This document shows positions 25,921 to 34,450 of a stretch of DNA of 51,551 bases, in pieces. Below the pieces are notes generated by a model. That model had not been told where the DNA came from. It did not search any database and saw only the letters and a program-made list of their open reading frames with translations. The position numbers were made by a program, and so were the translations under genes. This stretch comes from Myxococcales bacterium. Its GTDB lineage: Bacteria; Myxococcota; Myxococcia; Myxococcales; JAJYLH01. The DNA lies in NCBI GenBank assembly GCA_021787845.1, contig JAJYLH010000044.1, forward strand, positions 1 to 51,551. The letters run 5' to 3'. Position 1 is the first letter of the stretch; each line of letters opens with the position of its first letter.

Positions 25921-27066
25921 GTGGCCAAGCGCGACTACTACGAGGTGCTCGGGGTCGAACGCGCCGCGAGCGACCAGGAAATCAAGAGCGCCTTTCGCAA
26001 GCTCGCCCACCAGTTCCACCCGGACAAGAATCCGGGCGACCGGCAGGCCGAGGAGCGATTCAAGGAAATCAACGAGGCGAACGAAGTCCTCTCCGACCCG
26101 CAGAAGCGAGCTCAGTATGACCGCTTCGGGCATGCAGGAGCGCAGATGCCCGCCGGCTACGGCGAGCCGTTCGGCGCGAGCATGGCCGACATCTTCGGGG
26201 ACTTCTTCGGCGACATGTTCGGCGGCCGCCGCGGCGGGCGCACCAGCCGCCGGCGCGGCCACGACCTGCGCTACAACCTCGAGGTCAGCTTCGAAGAGGC
26301 GGCGTTCGGCACCAACGCGACCATCCGCATCCCCCGCCACAAGACCTGCGAGGCCTGTGGCGGCAGCGGCGCCCGCCGCGGAACGAGCGCCCGGCGCTGC
26401 TCGACCTGCGGCGGCGCGGGCGAGGTCCGTTTCTCGCAAGGGTTCTTCTCGGTCGCGCGCACCTGCCCGGCGTGCGAGGGCAAGGGCACCGTCATCCCCG
26501 ATCCGTGCCCGGAGTGCCGGAGCGCCGGGCGCGTCGTCTACCAGGCGGCGGAGACGATTCCGGTTCCGGCGGGCGTCGACGACGGCGCGCGCTACCGGCT
26601 CGCCGGTCGCGGCGACGAGGGGGAGGACGGCGGCCCTCCTGGAGACCTTTACATCCACGTGTCGGTCAAGGAGCACCCGCTCTTCACCCGCGAGGAATCG
26701 GACGTCATCTGCGAGCTGCCGATTTCGTTCACGCTGGCGGCGCTCGGCGGCAAGGTCGAGGTCCCGACGCTCGACGGCAAGGTGCAGATGTCGATTCCGG
26801 CGGGCACCCAGAGCGGGAAGAACTTCCGCCTGCGCAACAAGGGCATCACGCGGCTGGGCGGCGTCGGCCGGGGCGACCAGATCGTCCAGGTCACCGTCGA
26901 GGTTCCTCGCCACCTGACGAAGAAACAGCGCGAGCTGGTCGAGCAGCTCGCCCAGTCGATGGGCGAGGCGCAGCACCCGAGGTCGCGCTCGTTCTTCGAC
27001 AAGGTCAAGGAGCTGTTCGGCGCCGAGCCGGGCGCCGAGGCGAGCGACGTCGAGTCGACCGGGTGA
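25921..27066 (+). CDS. dnaJ: DnaJ chaperone
   Basis: This 381-aa type I J-protein stimulates DnaK ATPase activity and delivers unfolded clients. The J domain carries HPD (33-35). A Gly/Phe-rich region with [13 protein letters not shown] follows. The zinc-binding domain has four CxxC motifs (C143, C160, C182, C196), but the last reads CPECRSAG rather than CxGxG. The C-terminal client-binding barrels follow. I chose GTG 25921 for its GAGG at 8-nt spacing; another GTG 42 nt upstream is less likely. No dnaK or grpE is adjacent, so this may be a paralogue rather than the main dnaJ. Confidence 0.92.
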   Translation: MAKRDYYEVLGVERAASDQEIKSAFRKLAHQFHPDKNPGDRQAEERFKEINEANEVLSDPQKRAQYDRFGHAGAQMPAGYGEPFGASMADIFGDFFGDMFGGRRGGRTSRRRGHDLRYNLEVSFEEAAFGTNATIRIPRHKTCEACGGSGARRGTSARRCSTCGGAGEVRFSQGFFSVARTCPACEGKGTVIPDPCPECRSAGRVVYQAAETIPVPAGVDDGARYRLAGRGDEGEDGGPPGDLYIHVSVKEHPLFTREESDVICELPISFTLAALGGKVEVPTLDGKVQMSIPAGTQSGKNFRLRNKGITRLGGVGRGDQIVQVTVEVPRHLTKKQRELVEQLAQSMGEAQHPRSRSFFDKVKELFGAEPGAEASDVESTG

Positions 27067-27081
27067 GCGTCGACGGTCGCC

Positions 27082-27119
27082 TCGGACCGATCGGTCCGAT
27101 CGGTCCGATCGGTCCGATT
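27082..27119. repeat. GATCGG iterated repeat, cleanest copy
   Basis: tcgg, accgatcgg, tccgatcgg, tccgatcgg, tccgatt: exact 9-bp periodicity. It fills almost the whole 58-nt spacer between two converging genes. Units such as ACCGATCGGT are palindromic, so the RNA could fold from either strand. Confidence 0.85.
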
Positions 27120-27124
27120 CGCGC

Positions 27125-27517
27125 TCAGGCGTGCAGCGCGGCGACGATTCGAAAAGCGTCCCAAGCCCACATCAACAAGACGAGCGCGGCGAAGGTCCAG
27201 GCCGGAGGCGCGCGCGACAGCCACCCGGTCGCGGGTCCGGGAAGTATCCGGCGCAAGAGCGGAGCCAGCGCGAGGAGCACCGCGCCCGCGAAGAAGACGA
27301 ACGCGAACGGGTTCTCGTGCCAGGCGAGTCCGACCTGCCCGCGGCAGAGGGCGCAGAAGCCGTGGGTCAGGCCGCAGCCGGGACAAGGCAGCCCCGTCCA
27401 GCGGCGCATCGGGCACACGACGGTGTGCGGAAGCCCTGCCGGACCCAACAGGGCGCCGAGGGCGAGCGCCGCCAGGGCCACGCCCGACCATCCGCCGCGC
27501 AAGGTCCGCGCGGGCAC
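27125..27517 (-). CDS. DUF2752 membrane protein
   Basis: This 130-aa protein begins at GTG. It has the DUF2752 signature near 35-60: CPMRRWTGLPCPGCGLTHGF, with conserved cysteines followed by a TM helix. Two or three TM helices in all. Function is unknown for the family. The start lies 1 nt after the stop of the next upstream gene, so it is the last member of a three-gene membrane-protein operon. Confidence 0.85.
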   Translation of the reverse strand: MPARTLRGGWSGVALAALALGALLGPAGLPHTVVCPMRRWTGLPCPGCGLTHGFCALCRGQVGLAWHENPFAFVFFAGAVLLALAPLLRRILPGPATGWLSRAPPAWTFAALVLLMWAWDAFRIVAALHA

Positions 27518-27518
27518 G

Positions 27519-27986
27519 TCAGCGCGCCGGGGTCAGCGCGGCCGACGGGTCCACCGGGATGGCGTTCTTCAGCTCGCTCGCCTTGATGAGCCAGACGATG
27601 AGCAGCACGAGCGTCGCGAGGCCCGCTAGGTAGTTCAAGATCGGGACCAGGCAGCAGACGGTCGCAATCGAGTAGGCCAGGGCGATGCCGTAGCCGCAGT
27701 CGCCGACGTCCGTGCGCCCGATCGACGCGAAGTAGGCTTGGTAGCTCTGCGCGAGCTTCGGGTGAACGAAGAAGTTCCACACCAGGTTGAAGCAGGGGAT
27801 GAGCAAGAGCCACACCATCCCCGGCTCTTGCTTGCGGAACTCCGGCGGCACGCGCTTGAGGCAGGTCGAGAGGAACCAGGCGATCAGCGCCGAGATGCCG
27901 AGGCCGACGAGGAGCCCGACGAGCGCGACGATCAACACGATGCCCTCGGCGAGAGCGCCTGAGTCGAGGTGGTTCGGGAAGCCCAT
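27519..27986 (-). CDS. Multi-TM protein, DUF4328-like, unknown function
   Basis: This 155-aa protein has about four TM helices, with a WLLLIPCFNLVWNFFVHPKL segment that resembles DUF4328-type small membrane proteins; the match is my impression. The middle gene of the three-gene operon, it starts 29 nt after the DUF4190 gene. No catalytic residues visible. Confidence 0.7.
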   Translation of the reverse strand: MGFPNHLDSGALAEGIVLIVALVGLLVGLGISALIAWFLSTCLKRVPPEFRKQEPGMVWLLLIPCFNLVWNFFVHPKLAQSYQAYFASIGRTDVGDCGYGIALAYSIATVCCLVPILNYLAGLATLVLLIVWLIKASELKNAIPVDPSAALTPAR

Positions 27987-28015
27987 TTCTTCCTCCGGGG
28001 AATTTGGGGTGGACG

Positions 28016-28354
28016 CTACCGGTCCAGGTAAGGGAGAGCGATGGTGAAGGCCGTGGTCGCGAGCCAGACGAGCCCGAACAAGCCGCCCGCGACAATGCCA
28101 ATCCAGGCGTGGACCTTGCCCTTGACGACGGGGTTCGCCCTGGCGCGTTTGAGCCCGATGATGCCGAGGACGAACCCGGCGATGCCGATCGGGAAGCAGG
28201 GGATCAGCGCGAACACGCCGCAGTAGTAGGCGATGAGCGCCGGAACGTTCTTGTACGGAATCAGCCCTCCGGTCGCGTCGCCGGTGGGCAAGGCGCCGGC
28301 GGGCACGGGGACCACCGGCACGGCAGGGGGCTGATACGGGTTCGACTCCGACAT
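28016..28354 (-). CDS. DUF4190-type small membrane protein
   Basis: This 112-aa protein has a Pro-rich N-terminal tail with NPYQPP and two TM helices separated by a short basic loop (GLKRARANP). This is the DUF4190 layout: a helix with GIAGFVLGIIGL, then a second helix with WIGIVAGGLFGLVW. The first gene of the operon with the DUF4328-like and DUF2752 genes. These three families often sit together in delta-lineage genomes. Function unknown. Confidence 0.8.
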   Translation of the reverse strand: MSESNPYQPPAVPVVPVPAGALPTGDATGGLIPYKNVPALIAYYCGVFALIPCFPIGIAGFVLGIIGLKRARANPVVKGKVHAWIGIVAGGLFGLVWLATTAFTIALPYLDR

Positions 28355-28573
28355 CCGAAGCCTCGGCTCGTGCCCGACGGCGCATCGAGCGTGCGGCGCC
28401 GATCGAAAGCAGAGTCGCCGCTCGGTTGTCAAATGGCGGGCAACTGCTTCTCGGGCTCAACCTACCGGGCCGCAGGGCCAACGCCGCTCATCTCGGGCGC
28501 AGTCGCGGGACGAGCCGGTCGGGAGCTCGAGCGAGGTGCGTCGACCCGACAAGCAGTTAGCGAGCGACTGCGG

Positions 28574-30343
28574 CTACTTCTTCTTGGCGAAGAGGTCGGC
28601 GAAGGTGCCGAAGCCCTTGCCGCTGGCGGGCTTCTGGGTCTCCATCCACGCGCGCACCTCCGAGCGCTCCTCGGCCTGAGCGGCAGCGGTAGCGGAGAGC
28701 CGGACCTTGCCGTCGCCGCGCACTTCGACCACCGCCGCTTTCAGGGGGGAACCCAAGGGGAACGCCTTGCGCAGGTCGGCGCCCTTGGGCAGGTCGAGCT
28801 CGTTCGTCGGCACCAGGCCGCGGCCCGCCGCCCAGCGGACGAAGAGCCCGAACGACTCGATCTTGTCGACGGTCGTCTCCAGCACCGAGCCGACCGGCGG
28901 CGCGGCCATCTCCTCCGGCTTGCGGGCACCGGCGGCTGGCGTCGCCGTCTCGAGCGGCCGGCGGCCGAGGATCTTCGGCTGGCGGCTGGGGCTGCGCTTT
29001 GCGGGAGCGCTCACGCCAGCCGGCGGCGGTTCCGTCGTGCGATCCGGCGCCTTGGCTGGTGCGTTGGCCGGAGCAGATGGACGGGCTGCCGCGGCGTGCA
29101 TCCGGCGCACCCGGAGGCCGCCCGGTTTCGTCTGGATCACCGGCTTCGGCGGCGCAACGGGGACGACTTCGGTTTCGGGAGGCGGGAGCGCTTGCGGTGC
29201 CATGCCGGGCTCGATGGCCGGCGCGGGCTCGGACGCCGGCACCTCTTGCCCCACGTCGCCGACGATCGACTCGAGCTCCTCCTTCGGGACGAACGAGAGC
29301 GAGACGCGCTGGTTCTCGCGGTCGACGCTCTCGATGCGCACCGCGACGTCGTCGCCCGGCTGGACCATCTCCGACGGGTGCCCGATGCGCTTGCCGAAAG
29401 CGCTGACGTGGATGAGCCCGTCGACCCCGGGAACGATTTCGACGAACGCGCCGAACGGCTGCACCCGTTGGACGACGCCCCGGACCAGGTCGCCTTCGGT
29501 CAGGTCGGCGAGCGCGTCCCACGGGTCGGCCGCGAGCTTGCGCATCGACAGAGCGATGCGCTCCGACCGGTCCTTCGGCCCGGGCGGCTCGAGGCGCAGC
29601 ACCTCGACCTCGACCGTCTGCCCCGCCCGCACGAGGTCCTGCGGCTTCTGGTGGCCGTAAGCGATTTCGCTCGCCGGCACGAGCCCTTCGAGACCGCCGA
29701 TGTCGACGAAGGCGCCGAAGTCGCGGACGTTCGTGACGGTGCCGGTGAAGCGCGCGCCGACCTCGAGCTGCGTGCGGGTCCTCGCCGCACGCTCGGCCAG
29801 CTCCTCCTCGATGAGCGCCCGATGGGAGAGGACGACGTCGCGGCTTCCGCGCAGCTCGCTGACCCGGAACGGCAAGCGCAGGCCGATCATCGTCCGCGGA
29901 TCGTCGATGCGCTTGACGTCCATCTGCCCGAGCGGGCAGAAAGCCCGGGTGCTCGCGACCTCGACCACGTAGCCGCCCTTGTTGACCTCGACGATGAGGC
30001 CCTCGACCGGTACCCCTGTGCGGTAGGCCTCTTCCAGGGCGAGACGGGCGCCGGGGCCCTTGCCGAGGCTCTTCGCCAGGATGACGATGCCGTCCTCGAA
30101 CCGGGCGACGTAGAGCTCGACCCGGTCGCCCGTCTGGACCTGCGGCTCGCTCCCGCGTTCGGCGAATTCCGCGAGCTCCGCGAGCCCGTCGAGGCCGTCG
30201 CCCAAATCGACGATGACGCGCTCCTTGCCGACCTGGGTGACGGTGCCGGTCACCTTCTCCCCCGGCGAAAGGCGGCGCGGCGCCTTGCGCTGGCTCTGCT
30301 CGAACAGCTCGGCGAACGATTCCTCGTGCTCCTGGTCGACCAC
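28574..30343 (-). CDS. Multi-S1-domain RNA-binding protein (ribosomal protein S1-like)
   Basis: This 589-aa protein has about five S1 OB-fold repeats: roughly 27-95, 110-180, 195-270 (FTGTVTNVRDFGAFVDIGG), 285-355 (QRVQPFGAFVEI) and 475-545. A Pro/Ala/Lys-rich linker (about 365-470) separates the last. It should bind mRNA or structured RNA in translation. True bacterial S1 has four to six S1 repeats and lacks such a linker, so this may be S1 itself or a paralogue. It begins at GTG with GAGGTG 5 nt upstream. Confidence 0.85.
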   Translation of the reverse strand: MVDQEHEESFAELFEQSQRKAPRRLSPGEKVTGTVTQVGKERVIVDLGDGLDGLAELAEFAERGSEPQVQTGDRVELYVARFEDGIVILAKSLGKGPGARLALEEAYRTGVPVEGLIVEVNKGGYVVEVASTRAFCPLGQMDVKRIDDPRTMIGLRLPFRVSELRGSRDVVLSHRALIEEELAERAARTRTQLEVGARFTGTVTNVRDFGAFVDIGGLEGLVPASEIAYGHQKPQDLVRAGQTVEVEVLRLEPPGPKDRSERIALSMRKLAADPWDALADLTEGDLVRGVVQRVQPFGAFVEIVPGVDGLIHVSAFGKRIGHPSEMVQPGDDVAVRIESVDRENQRVSLSFVPKEELESIVGDVGQEVPASEPAPAIEPGMAPQALPPPETEVVPVAPPKPVIQTKPGGLRVRRMHAAAARPSAPANAPAKAPDRTTEPPPAGVSAPAKRSPSRQPKILGRRPLETATPAAGARKPEEMAAPPVGSVLETTVDKIESFGLFVRWAAGRGLVPTNELDLPKGADLRKAFPLGSPLKAAVVEVRGDGKVRLSATAAAQAEERSEVRAWMETQKPASGKGFGTFADLFAKKK

Positions 30344-30442
30344 TAAGTCACCTCGGGCGGCCGCTATTCCGGGCCGAAACGAGCGCGATGTAGCAGATGC
30401 GAGTTGAGCGCGCCACGCGACCGATGCTTACGCCTTCAAGGC

Positions 30443-30649
30443 ATGGGGGCCAAAGCGCGCCTGGGCGAGCGGCTCTGGTGGTCGGCGGTGCTGGGAATCG
30501 CCACGGGAATCGCGACTTTCGCGGCGGCGCGGCTGGCCGCCTGGGCATGGGCGCAGGCGCGCGGGCACCCGCCGCCCAAGCCGGTGGGGCTGCTCACGTC
30601 GGTCGCCAGCCGCACGAGCGAGCGCGCGGCCCGCGGGATGGGGTTCTAG
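30443..30649 (+). CDS. Small single-TM protein, DUF4235-like
   Basis: This 68-aa protein starts with ATG at 30443; upstream in-frame GTG exists at 30404. It has a hydrophobic helix (about 10-35), then an amphipathic WAWAQARGHPPPKP segment resembling the end of DUF4235 proteins. Its basic tail ends 22 nt from the converging glycosylase gene. Function unknown. Confidence 0.5.
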   Translation: MGAKARLGERLWWSAVLGIATGIATFAAARLAAWAWAQARGHPPPKPVGLLTSVASRTSERAARGMGF

Positions 30650-30674
30650 GTAGCGTTCTTCTCGACCGAGCGAT

Positions 30675-31538
30675 TCACCGCTTCGTGATTCGGCGCCAGT
30701 CGACCAACGCGCTCTGGCGCGCGTCGGGCTGGCAAGTCGGGCAGAACTCGGCGTCGTGCCCGTGGACGCCGGCGCTGCGCAGCTTCGTTCCGCACCGCGG
30801 GCACGGCTCGCCGTGGCGGCCGCGCACCATCAGGAAGTCGCGCAGCTTCTCGTCGAGCGCGGGCCGGCGTTCCGCGATGGTGCGCCGCGCGCGGTCGAGG
30901 ACCCGCACGATGGCGTCGTGCAGCTCGTCGAGTTGCGCGTCGCCAAGGCCGCGGACCATCGTCTTCGGATGCAGCCGCGCCTCCCACAGCACCTCGTCGG
31001 CGTAGGCGTTGCCCATCGCGTCGAGCGCCGACTTGTCCATCAGGAACACCTTCACCTGGTCGCGCCGTTTCTTCGCGAGCGCGCGGAAGGCCTCGCGGGT
31101 GAACGCCTTCGGGTCGAGCACGTCGAGACCGATCGTCGCGAGCCCTGGGACCACCGACCACGCGCCGCGCGGGATGACGTAGACCTTTCCCATCTGCACG
31201 TCGTCGCGGTAGCGCAGCTCGCGTCCGTCTTCGAGCGCGAACGCGACGGCGAGGTCGGCGGGCGATTTCGTCGTCGCGGGCGCGATCGCGAATCGCCCGG
31301 CGAGCATCGGCGACACGACGAGGTCGAGCGCCGGCTCGCCACGCAGGTCGAAGAGCACGAAGTGCGCCCGACGCGACACGCCCTCGATCCGTTGGCCCGC
31401 GAGCAGCGCTTCTGGCGAGCCCTCCATCGCCACGCGCAGGACGACCGGCTTTCGCACGCGCACGCCCGCGAGCCGCGCGCCCGCGAGCTCGCGCGCGAGA
31501 ATCGGCACCACGTACTCGAGGTCCGGTCGCTCCGGCAC
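30675..31538 (-). CDS. Fpg/Nei-family DNA glycosylase (formamidopyrimidine-DNA glycosylase type)
   Basis: This 287-aa base-excision repair enzyme removes oxidised purines and nicks the strand by beta/delta elimination. After removal of the initiator, the N-terminus is PERPDLE: catalytic proline then glutamate, close to the usual PELPEVE. The H2TH helix region contains DAMGNAYADEVLWEARLHP, typical of Fpg. The C-terminal zinc finger has CPRCG and CPTCQ. The start is a GTG with a weak ribosome-binding site, 16 nt downstream of the GH84 gene. Fpg versus Nei is not settled by sequence alone. Confidence 0.9.
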   Translation of the reverse strand: MPERPDLEYVVPILARELAGARLAGVRVRKPVVLRVAMEGSPEALLAGQRIEGVSRRAHFVLFDLRGEPALDLVVSPMLAGRFAIAPATTKSPADLAVAFALEDGRELRYRDDVQMGKVYVIPRGAWSVVPGLATIGLDVLDPKAFTREAFRALAKKRRDQVKVFLMDKSALDAMGNAYADEVLWEARLHPKTMVRGLGDAQLDELHDAIVRVLDRARRTIAERRPALDEKLRDFLMVRGRHGEPCPRCGTKLRSAGVHGHDAEFCPTCQPDARQSALVDWRRITKR

Positions 31539-31554
31539 CCCAAGAGGATAGCCG

Positions 31555-33408
31555 CTACTGCGGCGAGAGCTGCGCGATCATTCGCTTCGCGAAACCGTCG
31601 AAGGCCGAGTCCGCGTACATCACCTGGTTCTGCTCGAGCGCGGTGAGCCGCGACTGGAAAGCGGCGAGGTCGGCCGCCGACGCGCCGTGCGGGTCCTGGT
31701 CGGCGGCGGCGACGAGGTCGAGCGCGAGCTGCGACCACGCCTTCGCCTTCTCGGTCCACGGCGCGACTTCCTTGACCAGCGCCGGGTCGGCCGAGGCGAG
31801 GCCCGCGTCGATGCCGCGAAGCTTCGTCAGGAACGCGACCAGCACCGTTTCGCCCGCGTGCGGATCCGCCTCGTACGCCGCGATGTCCGCACGCAGCTCG
31901 GGAGCGCTGGCGCTCTGGCCCGTCGACGAGAAACCGATGCCTTCCGCCTGCGCGGCGAAGAAGGCGAAAGCGTCGTTCGGCCCGCCGGCCGCGACCTCGA
32001 CGCCACGCTCGAACGCGCGCTCCGGGTCGTACTTCGCCGGATTCCACGCCAGCTCGGCGATGCTCGCCAGCGCGACGAACGACGCGCGCGCATTGACCAT
32101 CGCGTTGCCGCCGTAGGCCGAGAGCTTGGAGAAGATCGCCGGGTCGCGGCCGGTGATCGGCAGCATCTCCAACGGCCCGACGGCGTTGCCCGCTCCCGCG
32201 ACCGGGTAGTTGTCGACGAGCGCCGGCGGCCGGCCCAAGAGCTCCGTCGCGAGCGACACGTCGGCCGGCGAAACCGCGGGCGAGACGACCTCGGCGCCGG
32301 TCCAGCCCAGCTCGATCGACGGCGGCAAGGTCTTCAACTGCGCGACGGTCGCCGTGTCCTGCTGCATCATCGCCGTCGAGTACGCGTTCGGCACCACCGC
32401 GAGCGACGCCGGCTCGGGAAGCGACGCGAGGTGCGTCGCGACCTTCCGGATGAAGTCGGCCTGAAGGACCCCGTACGCCCTCCCGGTCGCCTGGTCCGCT
32501 GAGTCGAGCGTCTCGTCGGTGTCATCGAACGCCAGGACGAAGCAGCGCACGCCCGCCGCGTAGAGCGAGTCGTATTTCGCATCGAGCAGTCCGAGCTGCG
32601 CGGGATCCGAGTAGGTGACGTGGCCGCCCGGCTCCAGCTCCCAGCAGAACTCGACGCCGCGCGCCTTCGCGTAAGCGGCGATGGTCCGCGCCTGCGCGAG
32701 CTCGCCGTCGTCGTCGGTGTACGGCTGGGCCCAGAGGAACGTCGACAGGTAGTCCGCCTTGGGCGCGTGCGTGTAGACGTTCATCCGGAGCGCCGCCGCT
32801 CGGCGCACGGCGGCGAGGCGCGACTCGAGGTCCCACTGCCAGCCGTAGAAGCCTTCCATCACGGTGCGCTGCTGCACGACCGGCGCGTCGATGATGCTCG
32901 CCCGCGGAAGCTCGCCGCCGGTCGCGTGCTCGAGGAGCTCGGTCAGGGTCGACAGCGCTCGCGCCTGGCCCGTCTCGGTTCCGGCGATCGACGCCATGCC
33001 GTCGCTGATGACGAGGGCGTAAGCGTCGTCGCTTTGCGGCACCGCCGCCTTGCACCGCGATTTCGCTTCGCTGAACGCCGACGTGCCGAGAAAGCGGATC
33101 GTGAACCCGCTCGCGCTTGCGCTCGCGCCGGAGCCGCCGGCGGGCTTCGTGTCCTCGGAAAGGCGCGTGTCGGCGAGGAAGTCGCTCCAGGTGCCCGACA
33201 GCGGCGTGCCTCGTCGCGTCACGTGCGCGGGCAGGGCGACGGGGCTTCCGCTCGTCCGGACCACGACCGGCTGGGGAGAGAGGTGCAGGTCGGCGTCTTC
33301 GGCGCCGCACAGCGCGGCGTTCGAGAAGCCGGCCCACGCATCGGTTGGCGACGGCGAGCAAGCGAGACAGGCGAGCGTTGCGGCGGCGAGCAGAACCCGA
33401 GCGCGCAT
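31555..33408 (-). CDS. GH84 beta-N-acetylglucosaminidase lipoprotein
   Basis: This 617-aa secreted lipoprotein (lipobox LAC, lipidated C17) belongs to the family that includes bacterial hyaluronidase-like and human O-GlcNAc hydrolases. An N-terminal GH20-like domain (about 40-175) precedes the catalytic barrel, which begins VMEGFYGWQWDLESR and NVYTHAPKADY. The two catalytic aspartates are D295 and D296 (FVLAFDDTDET), as required for substrate-assisted catalysis. It would release GlcNAc from glycans outside the cell. I used ATG 33408; the TTG 12 nt upstream is less likely. No nearby amino-sugar uptake genes. Confidence 0.9.
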   Translation of the reverse strand: MRARVLLAAATLACLACSPSPTDAWAGFSNAALCGAEDADLHLSPQPVVVRTSGSPVALPAHVTRRGTPLSGTWSDFLADTRLSEDTKPAGGSGASASASGFTIRFLGTSAFSEAKSRCKAAVPQSDDAYALVISDGMASIAGTETGQARALSTLTELLEHATGGELPRASIIDAPVVQQRTVMEGFYGWQWDLESRLAAVRRAAALRMNVYTHAPKADYLSTFLWAQPYTDDDGELAQARTIAAYAKARGVEFCWELEPGGHVTYSDPAQLGLLDAKYDSLYAAGVRCFVLAFDDTDETLDSADQATGRAYGVLQADFIRKVATHLASLPEPASLAVVPNAYSTAMMQQDTATVAQLKTLPPSIELGWTGAEVVSPAVSPADVSLATELLGRPPALVDNYPVAGAGNAVGPLEMLPITGRDPAIFSKLSAYGGNAMVNARASFVALASIAELAWNPAKYDPERAFERGVEVAAGGPNDAFAFFAAQAEGIGFSSTGQSASAPELRADIAAYEADPHAGETVLVAFLTKLRGIDAGLASADPALVKEVAPWTEKAKAWSQLALDLVAAADQDPHGASAADLAAFQSRLTALEQNQVMYADSAFDGFAKRMIAQLSPQ

Positions 33409-33510
33409 GCGCCGGATCAAATCGCACGATGGCGCGGCCAGAGCAAACGGCGCGAGCGTCGATGGACCTCCGGTGCCGGGTCGGCTCGAGCGGGATTCCG
33501 AAGCGGTGAG

Positions 33511-34128
33511 TCAGCTCTCCGGGTCTTTCGGCGGTTCCGACGTTTCTGGCTCGGGCGTTTCGTCGGGGAACGTCCACAGCTCGGCGAGTGAAATCTCCAA
33601 GCCGGGAAATGTCTCCGGGCGGAAGACGTCGTCGTCCGCGAAGCTCTTGAAGCGCCAGTCGCCCTCGACCAGCACGAACCGCTGCAGCGACCGCTCGTCG
33701 GGGTCGATGATCCAGTATTCGGGCACCCCGATGGATTGGTACCACGTGAGCTTCTGCACCCGGTCGTAGCGGCCGCGGCCGGGCGAGACGATTTCGACCG
33801 CGAGATCGGGTCGGCCCTGCTCGAGCGCGATCGGGTGCCCTGGATTCCCCTTGGCGAAGAACTGCACGTCCGGCATCACGCCGCGCTTGGCGCTCACCTG
33901 CACCTTGTAGCCCGACGCAAGCACTCGGCCGGCTCGCCGCGTCAGTGTCCAGTTCATCAAGCGCATGATGATCATCGCGACGATGTGTTCGTGAATCTGG
34001 TTGGGCACTTCCGTCTCCTCGAAGAAGCCATCGATGAGCTCGCGACGGTCGTCATCGGGGAGGGCGACGAAGTCTTCCCAGGTGAACGGGCCTTCTGATG
34101 GGCGCCTGGCGGGGTTGGGATTCCACAT
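33511..34128 (-). CDS. Uma2-family (DUF820) restriction-endonuclease-like protein
   Basis: This 205-aa protein has the PD-(D/E)XK nuclease pattern of Uma2/DUF820: MPDVQFF near 90-96, LAVEIVSPG about 113-121, a lysine in QKLTWYQ, and EYWIIDP. N-terminal WEDFVALPDDDRRELIDG is also typical. The family is abundant in cyanobacteria and myxobacteria. Biological role is unclear, and these are often proposed as transposon-associated or defence nucleases. A GGAGG precedes the ATG. It sits directly beside REP-like palindromes. Confidence 0.88.
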   Translation of the reverse strand: MWNPNPARRPSEGPFTWEDFVALPDDDRRELIDGFFEETEVPNQIHEHIVAMIIMRLMNWTLTRRAGRVLASGYKVQVSAKRGVMPDVQFFAKGNPGHPIALEQGRPDLAVEIVSPGRGRYDRVQKLTWYQSIGVPEYWIIDPDERSLQRFVLVEGDWRFKSFADDDVFRPETFPGLEISLAELWTFPDETPEPETSEPPKDPES

Positions 34129-34185
34129 CGGGATCGCCTCCGGCGGAAAGTATGGGCGTGGGGACGGACATGGCGCAACCGCGCG

Positions 34186-34277
34186 CCTGCCCGCCGCAAC
34201 CCAAGCCGTAGGATGGGTGGAGCGCAGCGTAGCCCATCGTTTGCGGCCGTGGATGATGGGCTCTGCTCACCCATCCT
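34186..34277. repeat. Dispersed palindromic element, GGATGGGTGGAGC type, inverted pair
   Basis: 34208-34238 has GGATGGGTGGAGCGCAGCG then AGCCCATC. 34254-34275 is an inverted second copy (GATGGGCTCTGCTCACCCATCC). It is preceded by gccgcaacccaagccg. The same element, in reverse orientation and with its gcaaccca flank, occurs at 48959-49015. A half copy occurs at 38007-38034. Confidence 0.75.
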
Positions 34278-34367
34278 TCGCGGCAGGCGGCTCCGGCCGA
34301 GCAGCTCGAGCCGGCTCGGCGCCGCTATTAATCGTTGCAAAAGTATCTGCACCTCGCATCATCAGTC

Positions 34368-34437
34368 GTGGCACGGGCGTCCCCGCCCGGGTAGCCTTCG
34401 TTGTGGCTTTCACAGGCGAGGACGCCTGGGCCATGAG
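34368..34437. repeat. Dispersed GGCACGGGCGTCC REP-like element, inverted pair
   Basis: The left arm is GTGGCACGGGCGTCCCCGCC. The right arm, on the other strand, is GGCGTCCTCGCCTGTGAAAGC. The same two arm types recur as an inverted pair at 38058-38149. Each arm also contains its own small hairpin (GGGCG / CGCCC). Confidence 0.75.
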
Positions 34438-34450
34438 ACTCCGACTGCGA

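Larger units (their letters stand above)
34129..34450. other. Non-coding spacer containing REP-like palindromes
   Basis: 322 nt without a credible gene. Two different dispersed palindromic elements, annotated below, account for about half. The rest has no clear signal. Confidence 0.5.

Noticed and set aside
30443-30649. Treating this small frame as part of the glycosylase region only
   Set aside because: Kept as a gene because it has a clear TM helix and a DUF4235-like tail, and it does not overlap any recognised frame.
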